64,000 nt of DNA from Bradyrhizobium sp. Ce-3. GTDB lineage: Bacteria; Pseudomonadota; Alphaproteobacteria; Rhizobiales; Xanthobacteraceae. Each line of letters begins with the position of its first letter. The stretch's first letter is position 1. Made by a program: the position numbers and the translations under genes. Shown here one piece after another: positions 45,300-55,918 of this stretch. The notes under the pieces were generated by a model. The model ran no database searches. It saw only the letters and a list, made by a program, of their open reading frames with translations, and was not told the DNA's origin. The stretch covers positions 1-64,000 of the forward strand of contig NZ_BQUV01000011.1 of assembly GCF_022835695.1 (NCBI RefSeq), given 5' to 3'.

Positions 45300-46481
45300 C
45301 TAGATCGTCTTGATCACATTGAAGTCGAGACCGTCGGCCTCGGCAAGATAGATCGGCATTTCGGCACGGCCGTCGCGGATGGTGACGATGCCGCGGGCAC
45401 CGCTGTAGACCAGGTTGCGCGCTGCAGCAGACAAGGGGCCGGTCGACAGCGAGCGGGCCTGGTTGGCCGCGGCTTCGAGAAAGCGCATCCCCTCATAATT
45501 GGATTGCCCGACCGACCCGATCGGCGGGGCATGCACCCCGAACATCGCACGGTAGCTGGCCCGGAACTCGTCATTGGCACGGGCATCGACGCAGCCGAAA
45601 TAGCCGGAGGCGCAGAACAAATTCTCGGTCGCGTCCGGCCCGATGCCGAGCAGCACGGTCTCGTCCATCGCGCCCGCATAGCGCAGCGTGGTGGCGGCAA
45701 GCCCGGCATCGGCGAAGGCGCGGTTGAAGGTGATGCTGTCGGTCCCGATCAGGGTGATCAGCACGACATCGGGTTTGGCGGCGCGGATCCGCGCCAGATG
45801 CGGCTCGTGATCGTCCTCGCCGAGCGGGACGAATTCCTCGCCGACCACCTGGCCGCCGGCCTGCTTGATGTAGCGCTTCACCGCGCGATGCGATTGCCAA
45901 GGCCAGACATAATCGCTGCCGATCAGGTACCAGCGCCGCGCCTTCTTGGCCTCAGTGAGCCAATGGATCGCCGGGCGGCTCTCGGCGCGTGGCGTCTCGC
46001 CGATCGCCATCACCCCGGGCGTCCGCTCGCCGCCCTCATAGACCGGCGTGTAGACATAGGGGATGCGGCCGGCCGTAACCCTGCGCAGCGCGAGGCGGAC
46101 CGCACTGATATGGGAGCCCATGATCACGTCGATCTCGTCGAAGGCGATTGCCTGCTCGGCGCGTCGCACCACCTCCTCGATCGGACCGCCGGCGTCGTAC
46201 ATCGACAATTCGACCTCGCGGCCGCGGATGCCGCCGCGCCGGTTGATCTCGTCGACCGCGAGCATGACGCTGTTGGCCGAGATCGGCCCCCAGATCCCGG
46301 GCGCGCCGGAGAAGGTGATGAAATTGCCGATCCGAAGCTTGCTGTCGGTGCCGCCACGGCGCGACGAGCCCGGCTTGACGGTCAAAGCGAAATCGGCCGC
46401 ACAGGACGACGGGCTTCGAAACAGGTGCGGCGGCGCGACGGGCAAGCCGCCATACGCCTGGAGAGAGACCGTCGAGAGCAC
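45300..46481 (-). CDS. AmiC-like amide-binding protein, no evident signal peptide (copy A)
   Basis: A 393-residue paralogue of the next gene downstream, with long shared blocks (YTPVYEGGERTPGVMAIGET, GSDYVWPWQSHRAVKRYIKQ, TFNRAFADAGLAATTLR). The start is taken as GTG 46481: the ribosome-site region (CCAGACAGGAG) and first residues line up with those of copy B, whereas the longer open frame to 46634 would overlap the marR promoter. No signal peptide is visible with this start. It is first in the cluster and divergent from marR. Probably a tandem duplicate with altered ligand choice. Confidence 0.85.
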   Translation of the reverse strand: MLSTVSLQAYGGLPVAPPHLFRSPSSCAADFALTVKPGSSRRGGTDSKLRIGNFITFSGAPGIWGPISANSVMLAVDEINRRGGIRGREVELSMYDAGGPIEEVVRRAEQAIAFDEIDVIMGSHISAVRLALRRVTAGRIPYVYTPVYEGGERTPGVMAIGETPRAESRPAIHWLTEAKKARRWYLIGSDYVWPWQSHRAVKRYIKQAGGQVVGEEFVPLGEDDHEPHLARIRAAKPDVVLITLIGTDSITFNRAFADAGLAATTLRYAGAMDETVLLGIGPDATENLFCASGYFGCVDARANDEFRASYRAMFGVHAPPIGSVGQSNYEGMRFLEAAANQARSLSTGPLSAAARNLVYSGARGIVTIRDGRAEMPIYLAEADGLDFNVIKTI

Positions 46482-46573
46482 GCCAACTCCTGTCTGGGAA
46501 GCAATACGCAACGCAGCCAGCGGGCGGTCGCGGCATCCGCCCTTTGGTTGGGGGAATATCCTAGGGGAAAATA

Positions 46574-46593
46574 TTGAATATTCAACAATTGAA
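46574..46593. promoter_or_regulatory. Overlapping palindromes, candidate MarR operator
   Basis: TTGAATATTCAA (46574-46585, perfect) overlaps TTCAA-CAA-TTGAA (46581-46593). They lie in the 178-bp divergent region between AmiC-like copy A and marR. Overlapping AT-rich palindromes of this size fit MarR dimer sites. Binding is inferred from position and symmetry. Confidence 0.6.
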
Positions 46594-46659
46594 GTGCATA
46601 TAGAAACGGCATGAGTTGCCGGACATTCATTCACCGGGTCAGGAACCAGGTCTCACGCC

Positions 46660-47103
46660 GTGGCTAAACCGCCGAAAGAAAACTCCCCGATCACCGAACA
46701 CCTCACCTACCTGCTCGCGCAAGCCAACCGGGAGATCAACCGGCAGTTGGAGACGCGGCTGGCCAAGGAAGGCGTGCCGGTCGAGCAGTGGCGCATCCTC
46801 AAGGTGCTGTCCGACGGCAACGGCCACTCGATGGGCGAGCTTGCCGACGCGGTGCTGCTCAACCATCCGACACTGACCAAGATGATCGACCGCATGGTGT
46901 CGGACGCGCTGGTCTATCGCGTGCAGGACCCCAAGGATCGCCGCAAGGTGCTGATGTTCGTCTCCGACCGCGGCAAGGCGCTGTGCCGCCGGCTCAACTC
47001 GCTGGCGGTGAGCCAGGAAGAGCACATCGTCGAGAGCTATGGCGACAAGTCGACCACCGAGCTCAAGCGGCTCCTGGAAAGCCTGATCGGCAGCGCCAAC
47101 TGA
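46660..47103 (+). CDS. MarR family transcriptional regulator
   Basis: A 147-residue winged-helix regulator: LTYLLAQANREINRQLETRL at the dimer helix, VEQWRILKVLSDGNGHSMGE and LADAVLLNHPTLTKMIDRMV forming the helix-turn-helix, and YRVQDPKDRRKVLMFVSDRG, the wing with the DxRxxxxxLT-type motif. Start is GTG 46660. It is divergent from the amide cluster and is its likely regulator; the ligand could be an amide or acid product. Confidence 0.93.
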   Translation: MAKPPKENSPITEHLTYLLAQANREINRQLETRLAKEGVPVEQWRILKVLSDGNGHSMGELADAVLLNHPTLTKMIDRMVSDALVYRVQDPKDRRKVLMFVSDRGKALCRRLNSLAVSQEEHIVESYGDKSTTELKRLLESLIGSAN

Positions 47104-47270
47104 GGCCCGCGCGCTGGTCGGGCGCAGCATTTGTCGAAATCATCGAAAAAAGCTGACAGCGAATGTCGGGATGTGGCCGCCATGCACGTCCTGTGGGCGC
47201 GCCGGTGGCGCAGCCTTCGCGTGTCGTCGCGCAGGTTCCCCGATCGACCAACCAGCGAGGACACCCCGTC

Positions 47271-47705
47271 ATGACTTCGATCACGCCGTTCCTCTGGCTC
47301 GACAACAACGTCCGCGAGGCCGTCGCCTTCTACAAATCGGTGTTTCCCAACGCCGAGATCGAGACCGTCAGCGACTTCATGGCGAGCTTCGAGCTCGAGG
47401 GGCAGCGGTTCTACGCGCTCAATGGCGGGCCGCAGCACAAGTTCAACGAGGCGGTGTCGTTCTTCCTCAGCGTCGAGACCCAGCAGCAGGTGGACTATTT
47501 CTGGGAGAAGCTCACCGACGGCGGCCAGGAATCGCGCTGCGGCTGGCTCAAGGACCGCTTCGGCCTGTCGTGGCAGGTGATCCCGTCGGCGCTGAGCCGC
47601 TATCTCGGCGATCCCGACCGCAAGGCGGCCGATCGCGTCATGCAGGCGATGCTGAAGATGCAGAAGATCGTGATCGCCGATCTCGACAAGGCGTATGCGG
47701 GCTGA
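47271..47705 (+). CDS. VOC family (PhnB/3-demethylubiquinone-type glyoxalase fold) protein
   Basis: A 144-residue protein with the PhnB-like pattern: ITPFLWLDNNVREAVAFYKS opening, ALNGGPQHKFNEAVSFFL, and CGWLKDRFGLSWQVIPSALS. Members bind metal or small ligands; specific function unknown. It is in the same direction as marR, 167 bp downstream, and need not be related to the amide genes. Confidence 0.9.
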   Translation: MTSITPFLWLDNNVREAVAFYKSVFPNAEIETVSDFMASFELEGQRFYALNGGPQHKFNEAVSFFLSVETQQQVDYFWEKLTDGGQESRCGWLKDRFGLSWQVIPSALSRYLGDPDRKAADRVMQAMLKMQKIVIADLDKAYAG

Positions 47706-47928
47706 CAGTGAGGCGGCTGCAGCGGCGGCCCGGTCGCCGCGTGCAGCCGCTTGCATTCTTACATTGCCCCGCGCCAGTGAGACCTCCACCGGACAGCCAG
47801 CCGCGGCCTCTTCGCGGTCTATTTACATCTGCTCACGCTTAGATAGTATTGATGCGAGAGAGTAGAGCGACGACCGCTCCTGCGTTACGACCGCGCCCTT
47901 ACATTGCAAGTGGTGATTGGAAGTTTGC

Positions 47929-48483
47929 ATGCTCTTCAGCAATTTTTTGCCGCTTGATCGTGGACTCGCCGGAGAACGGTCTGCCGTGCTCAGTGCGATC
48001 ACCGCCGATTTTCAGACCGCCTTTCCCGGCTTGCGGTTTGAGTTGCGTCTCGATTGCAGGGTGATCAACGCGCAGGCCATCGTGCTTGATGGGAAGCCCA
48101 GCGTACTGGTCTACGGCGGGCTGGCGTTACATCCGACATTGGCCGAAGCGTCCCTGACCTTTGTTTTCCTTCATGAAGCAGGGCATCATCTCGGGACCGG
48201 GCCAAGATCACCGTACAACGTGACGTTGGCCTGTGACTGCATCGCTGACCAATGGGCGACAACGCAGGGAGCCCAGACACTGCTTCGTAATACTGGACGC
48301 CGATTGCAAATCGAACAGGCGCTGGACGAGTTGCATTGCTTGATGAGCGAGTCGGAGGCAGCAGGTCCGTCATCTTCGCAGAACGTTCCGCTGCCTTGCT
48401 GGAATCGGTGCTGGTTACGGCGGAGGCAAGCGCTAGGAGCTTCCCTTACCAGCCGGCCTGAAAGGTGTGAATTATTGCTGTAA
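47929..48483 (+). CDS. Predicted zinc metallopeptidase (HEAGHH)
   Basis: A 184-residue protein I cannot place in a named family. His82-Glu-Ala-Gly-His86-His gives the HExxH zinc motif at the end of a hydrophobic helix (ASLTFVFLHEAGHH); Asp107 in CDCIADQWATTQ, 20 residues on, could be the third ligand, as in other gluzincin-like enzymes with an ADxWA motif. The C-terminal 40 residues are basic and may be poorly conserved. No signal peptide. Start ATG 47929 has GGAAG 5 nt upstream. It is 21 bp before the next ORF, with which it probably forms a two-gene unit. Base composition is lower in GC than in neighbouring genes. Confidence 0.72.
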   Translation: MLFSNFLPLDRGLAGERSAVLSAITADFQTAFPGLRFELRLDCRVINAQAIVLDGKPSVLVYGGLALHPTLAEASLTFVFLHEAGHHLGTGPRSPYNVTLACDCIADQWATTQGAQTLLRNTGRRLQIEQALDELHCLMSESEAAGPSSSQNVPLPCWNRCWLRRRQALGASLTSRPERCELLL

Positions 48484-48504
48484 GTTCATTTTACGGAGGT
48501 GAAC

Positions 48505-49074
48505 ATGGGAGCTCTGATTCCGTCGCCTAACGACCAGCAAATCTGCGCCGCGCTAAGCAATCGCTTCTCGGATATGCACGATCCCAACGCCGAAGCCGCA
48601 AACCTCGACAAGACGATGCTGGGATCGGTCCGATTCCAGGACCAGAAGGAAAGCGGATTGCTCTTTAGCAGAAGACTGAATCTGGCTCGCCTTGCGCATC
48701 GATTGAGCAGCGCCCCGGCCAATCAAGCCGCCAGATTGCGCTGGTTCTTCTTGTTGCGTCGAGGACTTCCTCACGCCACCAAAGTCGCGATCAGCGCCGT
48801 CCTGAATGCCGTGATGGGTGACTCGTCGATAAAGCAAGTCCATTTCGATGCGGTGCATGACAGCACCATCACAACTGAATTTGAGCTCGATCCCAACAAC
48901 TCTCACGTGCCTCAGACCAGAAACATGCCAAGCATGGCAAATCCTGCCCAGAACGTAAAAACATGCGTGATGCTGCTGCGTTGTTTCTACGATGAGCCGC
49001 TTCCCGATCCACAGAATGAGCCGGATCCGCCGGCGGCCAACAATGCGGAGGCCACGCCGATAATTATCGCGTAA
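48505..49074 (+). CDS. Unrecognised protein, partner of the metallopeptidase
   Basis: A 189-residue protein with a near-perfect ribosome site (GGAGGTGA) before ATG 48505. Middle region has a basic helical part (GLLFSRRLNLARLAHRLSSA to RLRWFFLLRRGLPHATKVAI), the C-terminus is Pro/Asn/Asp-rich (EPLPDPQNEPDPPAANN). No known family, signal peptide or membrane helix seen. Its spacing to the metallopeptidase suggests one transcript; it might be the substrate, a regulator or an adaptor of the peptidase. Confidence 0.7.
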   Translation: MGALIPSPNDQQICAALSNRFSDMHDPNAEAANLDKTMLGSVRFQDQKESGLLFSRRLNLARLAHRLSSAPANQAARLRWFFLLRRGLPHATKVAISAVLNAVMGDSSIKQVHFDAVHDSTITTEFELDPNNSHVPQTRNMPSMANPAQNVKTCVMLLRCFYDEPLPDPQNEPDPPAANNAEATPIIIA

Positions 49075-49195
49075 GCCAATGCGTGGACGCCAACCATTCG
49101 CGGCGGCCCCGCAGGTTAGCAGGCGCCCGCAGGATCGAAGCAAAATGCTGGCGGGCCGAACTCATGTCGGTCCCGCCAAACTGTCGATACAACTG

Positions 49196-49308
49196 TCAGG
49201 CGTACCGCCCGTGGCAGTGCTTGTACTTCTTGCCTGAGCCGCAGGGGCAGTCCTCGTTGCGGCCGACCTTGCCCCAGCTGGCCGGGTCGTTCGGATTGCG
49301 ACCGGCCG
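49196..49308 (-). pseudogene. Detached secA 3'-end fragment (SEC-C motif)
   Basis: On the minus strand this encodes [20 protein letters not shown] followed by the rest of the SecA C-terminal zinc motif and a TGA stop, identical over 101 bp (49200-49300) to the end of the real secA at 51389-51489. Upstream codons (GAAGRNPND) still resemble SecA for a few residues, then match nothing, and no start codon is found. It is a displaced copy of the secA tail, not a gene. This accounts for most of the 376-base gap at 49075-49450. Confidence 0.9.
49200..49300. repeat. Left copy of 101-bp exact direct repeat
   Basis: Identical base for base to 51389-51489 by direct comparison, in the same orientation. 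The copies are 2,189 bp apart and bracket a cupin gene and a binding-protein gene. Confidence 0.95.
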
Positions 49309-49450
49309 CACCGGATTTTTCTCCGTGACAGCAGGCCCGCGTGTGCGGTGCGGGATGTATCTTGCCAAGCCAACCACCTTGCCGGCATGCGCAATTTCCA
49401 AGAAGCTAGCAGGTATTTCTCAATATCATTTTCAGGGAGGCACGATTTCC

Positions 49451-49831
49451 ATGAAGACGATTGTCGGACTTGCCTTGGCTGCAATGCTGGTCACGCCCGC
49501 GAATGCACAGGACTCACCGTTTCGAAAAGAGCTGAAGCGAGCCGATTTGAGCGGCACCAACATGGAGGTCATCACGAGCATCAGCGAACTGAAGCCTGGC
49601 GACACGTCGATGCTGCACTTCCATAATGGTGAGGAATCGTACTACTTCCTCGAAGGCGGCACCATCGAGTTGCCGGACGGAAAGCAGGTGGCAATTCCGA
49701 CCGGCGCGGTTGGCATCACCACGCGCGGTGCACCGCACGGCGCCTACAAGGTCGTCGGCGACAAGGCGATCAAGCTGTTGACCGTCCATATCGTCGACAA
49801 GGGCAAGCCGCTCTACGACACGCCGAAGTAG
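49451..49831 (+). CDS. Exported cupin-domain protein
   Basis: A 126-residue protein with a Sec signal (TIVGLALAAMLVTPANA-QDS) and a single cupin barrel: PGDTSMLHFHNGEESYYFLE (metal His/Glu), then PTGAVGITTRGAPHGAYKV with a second His. It likely binds a metal in the periplasm. The ATG has AGGGAGG 11 nt upstream. It lies inside the segment flanked by the secA direct repeat. Confidence 0.85.
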   Translation: MKTIVGLALAAMLVTPANAQDSPFRKELKRADLSGTNMEVITSISELKPGDTSMLHFHNGEESYYFLEGGTIELPDGKQVAIPTGAVGITTRGAPHGAYKVVGDKAIKLLTVHIVDKGKPLYDTPK

Positions 49832-50147
49832 CACCGTTCAACGGCCAACTGGCGAAGAGCGGGCGTGACGGATTGCGCGCGCCTGCCACATGCGCTTGCC
49901 TCACTGAAGGGCGATGCTTACGCGGACCGTCCTGGCAGCGCTTGTACTCGTGGCTTCCGTCGGTAGGCGCCTCAGGCCGGAACACAGCGACCGCCGCCTC
50001 AAGCAAGCATCATCCATTCGCGGTACCTCCGAAAGTCAGCTGTTGACGCATGAGGCTCGTCCGGTTCGCATATTCTCCTCGTCCATCGATAATTGAATCA
50101 AAAACAAGTAGGATCGGCACCGTCCACTCCGACACCGAGGTGAACCC
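49832..50147. other. Gene-poor gap between cupin and binding-protein genes
   Basis: Holds no convincing gene. A 60-codon frame at 49914-50096 begins with a leader-like stretch (LTRTVLAALVLVASVG) but continues as a basic run without family resemblance; it may be the remnant of an exported protein. No palindrome or terminator stood out. Confidence 0.4.
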
Positions 50148-51359
50148 ATGCGGTTGCCACATCTCGCGGTGCTTTTGGGCTGCCTGGCATCCCCCTATAG
50201 CGGGACAGCCGTCGCACAGATTTCGGACGACGTGGTACGGATCGGGGTATTGAACGATCAGTCCGGTGTGTACGCCGATTTTGGCGGACCCGGCTCGGTC
50301 ATCGCCGCGCACATGGCGGTGGAGGACTTCGGCGGCAAGGTGCTGAACAAGCCGATCGATATCGTCATTGGCGATCATCAGAGCAAGGCCGACATCGGTG
50401 CCGCGATTGCGCGTCACTGGTTCGACGTCGACAACGTCGATATGGCGGTCGGATTCGACAATTCATCCGTCGCGCTCGCGGTCGAGCAGGTCGCACTCCA
50501 GAAAAATCGCATCGCCATCGCCGGCGCCGTCGGAACGACTGCGTACACAGGAAAGAACTGCACGCCGAACGAAGCCTCGTGGCTGCAGGATTCATACGCG
50601 CTAACCACCACACTTGCTCGATCCATGGTCCGCAGCGGTGCGGACACCTGGTTCTTCGTCACCGCTGATTACGCTTTTGGCTATTCGATGGAGGCCGATG
50701 CGAGCAGCGCCGTTCTAGCCAGCGGCGGAAAGGTGTTGGGAAGCGTGCGCCACCCGATCAACAGCTCGGATTTCAGTTCGTATCTGCTGCAGGCGCAAGC
50801 CTCGGGCGCGAAGGTCGTAGCGCTGGCAAATGCCGGCGGAGACATGATCAACGCCACCAAGCAGGCAAACGAGTTTGGACTGTCACGCGGCGGTCAGACG
50901 CTCGTCGCGCTTCTTGCCTTCATCACCGACATTCACAGTCTCGGACTTCGACCGGCGCAAGGTTTGCGATTTGTCACCGGGTTCTACTGGGATCGCAACG
51001 ACGAAACGCGCGCATGGTCGAAGCGCTTTTTTGAACGACACAAACGTATGCCGACCTCAGCGCAGGCGTCCGTCTATTCCGCAATCCTGCATTATCTTCG
51101 CGCCATCGAGGCAGCCGGCACCGATGAGCCGAAAGCGGTGATGGCCAAAATGCGCGAGATTCCGGTCAACGATTTCTACACAAAAGCCGGCAAGCTCAGG
51201 GAAGACGGAAGGCTGCTGCACGACATGTATTTCGTGCAGGTCAAAACACCCGATGAATCGAGTGGCCCTTGGGACTACTACAAGATCATTGCGACGATCC
51301 CGGGCGAACAGGCGTTTCGCCCGGCAGGCGAGGATGGATGTCCTCTCATCAAGCGATGA
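50148..51359 (+). CDS. Branched-chain amino acid-type ABC transporter substrate-binding protein (in repeat-flanked segment)
   Basis: A 403-residue Leu/Ile/Val-family binding protein with signal peptide ending TAVA-QIS. Motifs: DVVRIGVLNDQSGVYADFGG, DHQSKADIGAAIARHWFDVD and NDFYTKAGKLREDGRLLHDM. No transporter genes adjoin. It ends 26 bp from the secA stop, convergent, and just outside the right direct repeat, so it is probably the main cargo of that segment. Ligand unknown. Confidence 0.88.
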   Translation: MRLPHLAVLLGCLASPYSGTAVAQISDDVVRIGVLNDQSGVYADFGGPGSVIAAHMAVEDFGGKVLNKPIDIVIGDHQSKADIGAAIARHWFDVDNVDMAVGFDNSSVALAVEQVALQKNRIAIAGAVGTTAYTGKNCTPNEASWLQDSYALTTTLARSMVRSGADTWFFVTADYAFGYSMEADASSAVLASGGKVLGSVRHPINSSDFSSYLLQAQASGAKVVALANAGGDMINATKQANEFGLSRGGQTLVALLAFITDIHSLGLRPAQGLRFVTGFYWDRNDETRAWSKRFFERHKRMPTSAQASVYSAILHYLRAIEAAGTDEPKAVMAKMREIPVNDFYTKAGKLREDGRLLHDMYFVQVKTPDESSGPWDYYKIIATIPGEQAFRPAGEDGCPLIKR

Positions 51360-51384
51360 TGACCGAACTCACCGGTCAAATCGC

Positions 51385-54249
<2,865 letters not shown>

Positions 54250-54667
54250 GCGAAATTCCTGTTCTTCGGTCTCGGGTTCGGTCTTGGTTCGGTCTTGCGA
54301 TTCAAGTCTTGAATTTAGTCTTGGATTTCAGTCTTGGATTTCAGTCTCGGAATACAGCCTGAGATGGTCCGCCGGACCGCCTATCAACTCACCGTGACGC
54401 GCTACGGCTCGAGCCCCGACCCGGGGCTCCTTCGCCAATTGAGTGGGAAACAGGCCATCCTGGGTTCAACGGCGAAAAACGCAGCAAAATAAGCGCTCTC
54501 ACCACCGAAACGGTGGGCCAGAGATATGGCCCGGTCGGGGGGTTGTCAACGCTGGCAAGATGTCAAGGAATTCATCATTTTGACACGACTTTCGCGTTGC
54601 CAATGTAACACGATTGGGCGAGTGTCCGCCCCGCTCGAGCTTCCCCCCTTTGAGACAAGGATTTTGC
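54250..54667. other. secA / ppi divergent intergenic region
   Basis: 418 bases without a gene. It holds a short tandem repeat at 54305-54355 (annotated separately), a GC hairpin CCACCG-AAA-CGGTGG near 54500, and presumably the promoters of secA and the foldase gene. No further structure was seen. Confidence 0.6.
54305..54355. repeat. 13-bp tandem repeat upstream of secA
   Basis: Four units: AGTCTTGAATTT, AGTCTTGGATTTC twice, AGTCTCGGAATAC. The TTCGGTCTTG motif just before (about 54268-54297) looks like a diverged extension. It lies in the secA leader region. Confidence 0.8.
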
Positions 54668-55606
54668 ATGACCACCTCGCCTCCGGAAACCAAGACCGGC
54701 CTGCGCCTCGGCCTCGCCACCCTGGCCGCCACGGGCTGTCTTGTCGCAGTGCTGGCCGCCGGCCTTCCGGTCCGCGCCGCCGAATCCGACCCGGTGCTGG
54801 CGAAGGTGAACGGTTCCGAAATCCACGCCAGCGACGTAGCGCTCGCCGAGGAGGAGCTCGGCCCGAGCCTGCAGCAGATGGACCCCTCGACCCGCAAGGA
54901 CAACGTGCTGTCCTTCCTGATCGACATGAAGATCGTGTCCAAGGCCGCCGAGGACAAGAAGATCGAGAACAATGACGACTTCAAGAAGCGGCTCGCCTTC
55001 ACCCGCAACCGCCTGTTGATGGACAGCCTGCTTGCCAGCGAGGGCAAGGCCGCGACCACCGACGACGCCATGAAGAAGGTCTATGAAGAGGCCTCCAAGC
55101 AGATCACCGGCGAGCAGGAGGTGCGCGCGCGCCACATCCTGGTCGAGACCGAGGACGAGGCCAAGGCGATCAAGGCCGAGCTCGACAAGGGCGCCGACTT
55201 CGCCGAGCTCGCCAAGAAGAAGTCCAAGGATCCCGGCGCCTCCGACGGCGGCGACCTCGGCTTCTTCACCAAGGAGCAGATGGTGCCGGAATTCTCCGCG
55301 GTCGCCTTCTCGCTCGAGCCGGGCAAGATCTCCGATCCGGTCAAGTCGCAGTTCGGCTGGCACATCATCAAGGTCGAGGAAAAGCGTAACCGCAAGGCGC
55401 CCGACTTCGAGCAGGTGAAGGCCCAGATCGAGACCTATGTGACCCGCAAGGCCCAGGCCGACTACGTCGCCAAGCTGCGCGAGGCCGCCAAGGTCGAGCG
55501 CATGGACAAGCCGGCCGAGACCGCCAAGGACCCCGCCGCGCCGGCCGACGCCGCCAAGGATGCGCCGAAGCCCGCCGACAACAAGATGGCGCCGGCGAAG
55601 AAGTAA
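54668..55606 (+). CDS. Exported parvulin-type peptidyl-prolyl isomerase
   Basis: A 312-residue periplasmic foldase. A leader with a hydrophobic core (LATLAATGCLVAVLAAGLPV) ends near VRA-AES. A SurA-like N-terminal helix region (residues about 35-135) is followed by a parvulin domain: VRARHILVETEDEAKAIKAE, FAELAKKKSKDPGASDGGDL, GFF and VKSQFGWHIIKVEEK. The tail is rich in Ala, Pro, Lys. Start has AAGGA 8 nt upstream. It probably helps outer-membrane proteins fold, fitting its place beside secA. Confidence 0.92.
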   Translation: MTTSPPETKTGLRLGLATLAATGCLVAVLAAGLPVRAAESDPVLAKVNGSEIHASDVALAEEELGPSLQQMDPSTRKDNVLSFLIDMKIVSKAAEDKKIENNDDFKKRLAFTRNRLLMDSLLASEGKAATTDDAMKKVYEEASKQITGEQEVRARHILVETEDEAKAIKAELDKGADFAELAKKKSKDPGASDGGDLGFFTKEQMVPEFSAVAFSLEPGKISDPVKSQFGWHIIKVEEKRNRKAPDFEQVKAQIETYVTRKAQADYVAKLREAAKVERMDKPAETAKDPAAPADAAKDAPKPADNKMAPAKK

Positions 55607-55632
55607 GCGTCGCGAACGTTATTGCAGTTGCG

Positions 55633-55663
55633 ATGGCCGGGCACGTCCCGGCCATTTGCTTTT
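55633..55663 (+). terminator. Rho-independent terminator after the foldase gene
   Basis: Stem ATGGCCGGG / CCCGGCCAT with a five-base loop, followed by TTGCTTTT. It lies 27 bp after the stop. Confidence 0.8.
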
Positions 55664-55672
55664 GTGGCCTTC

Positions 55673-55832
55673 GTAGCCCGGATGCAGCGAAGCGAAATCC
55701 GGGACAGTCTATCCGCGGGACTGCGTCGTCCCGGCGCAGGCCGGGACGGCAGACCTGTTCTTGCCGTGGCAGCCGTTTCTTGAACAATTGATGACGGTGG
55801 TTTTGGGTCCCGGCCTTCGCCGGGACGACGCT
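55673..55832. repeat. REP cluster upstream of argJ
   Basis: A one-armed copy of the GTAGCCCGGATG family (55673-55703), then CGTCGTCCCGGCGCAGGCCG (from 55727) and CCCGGCCTTCGCCGGGACGA (from 55809), which are copies of the short palindrome also at 96-122 and 36808-36835. The 312-base gap before argJ holds only these and the terminator. Confidence 0.75.
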
Positions 55833-55918
55833 GTAGCGCGTTCGCATCACCACCCTCTCCCGCTTCACGCAACGAGATGTTATGCAGCGCTTCCCTCCCC
55901 GTAGCCGGAAGCCTCCCG

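Noticed and set aside
49914-50096. Small exported protein gene
   Set aside because: Leader-like start but a basic, non-conserved-looking remainder, with the ribosome-like GAAGGG too close to the ATG; kept only as a note in the gap entry.
54305-54355. Tandem repeat as a CRISPR array
   Set aside because: Units of 13 bp abut with no spacers, and no cas gene is present.
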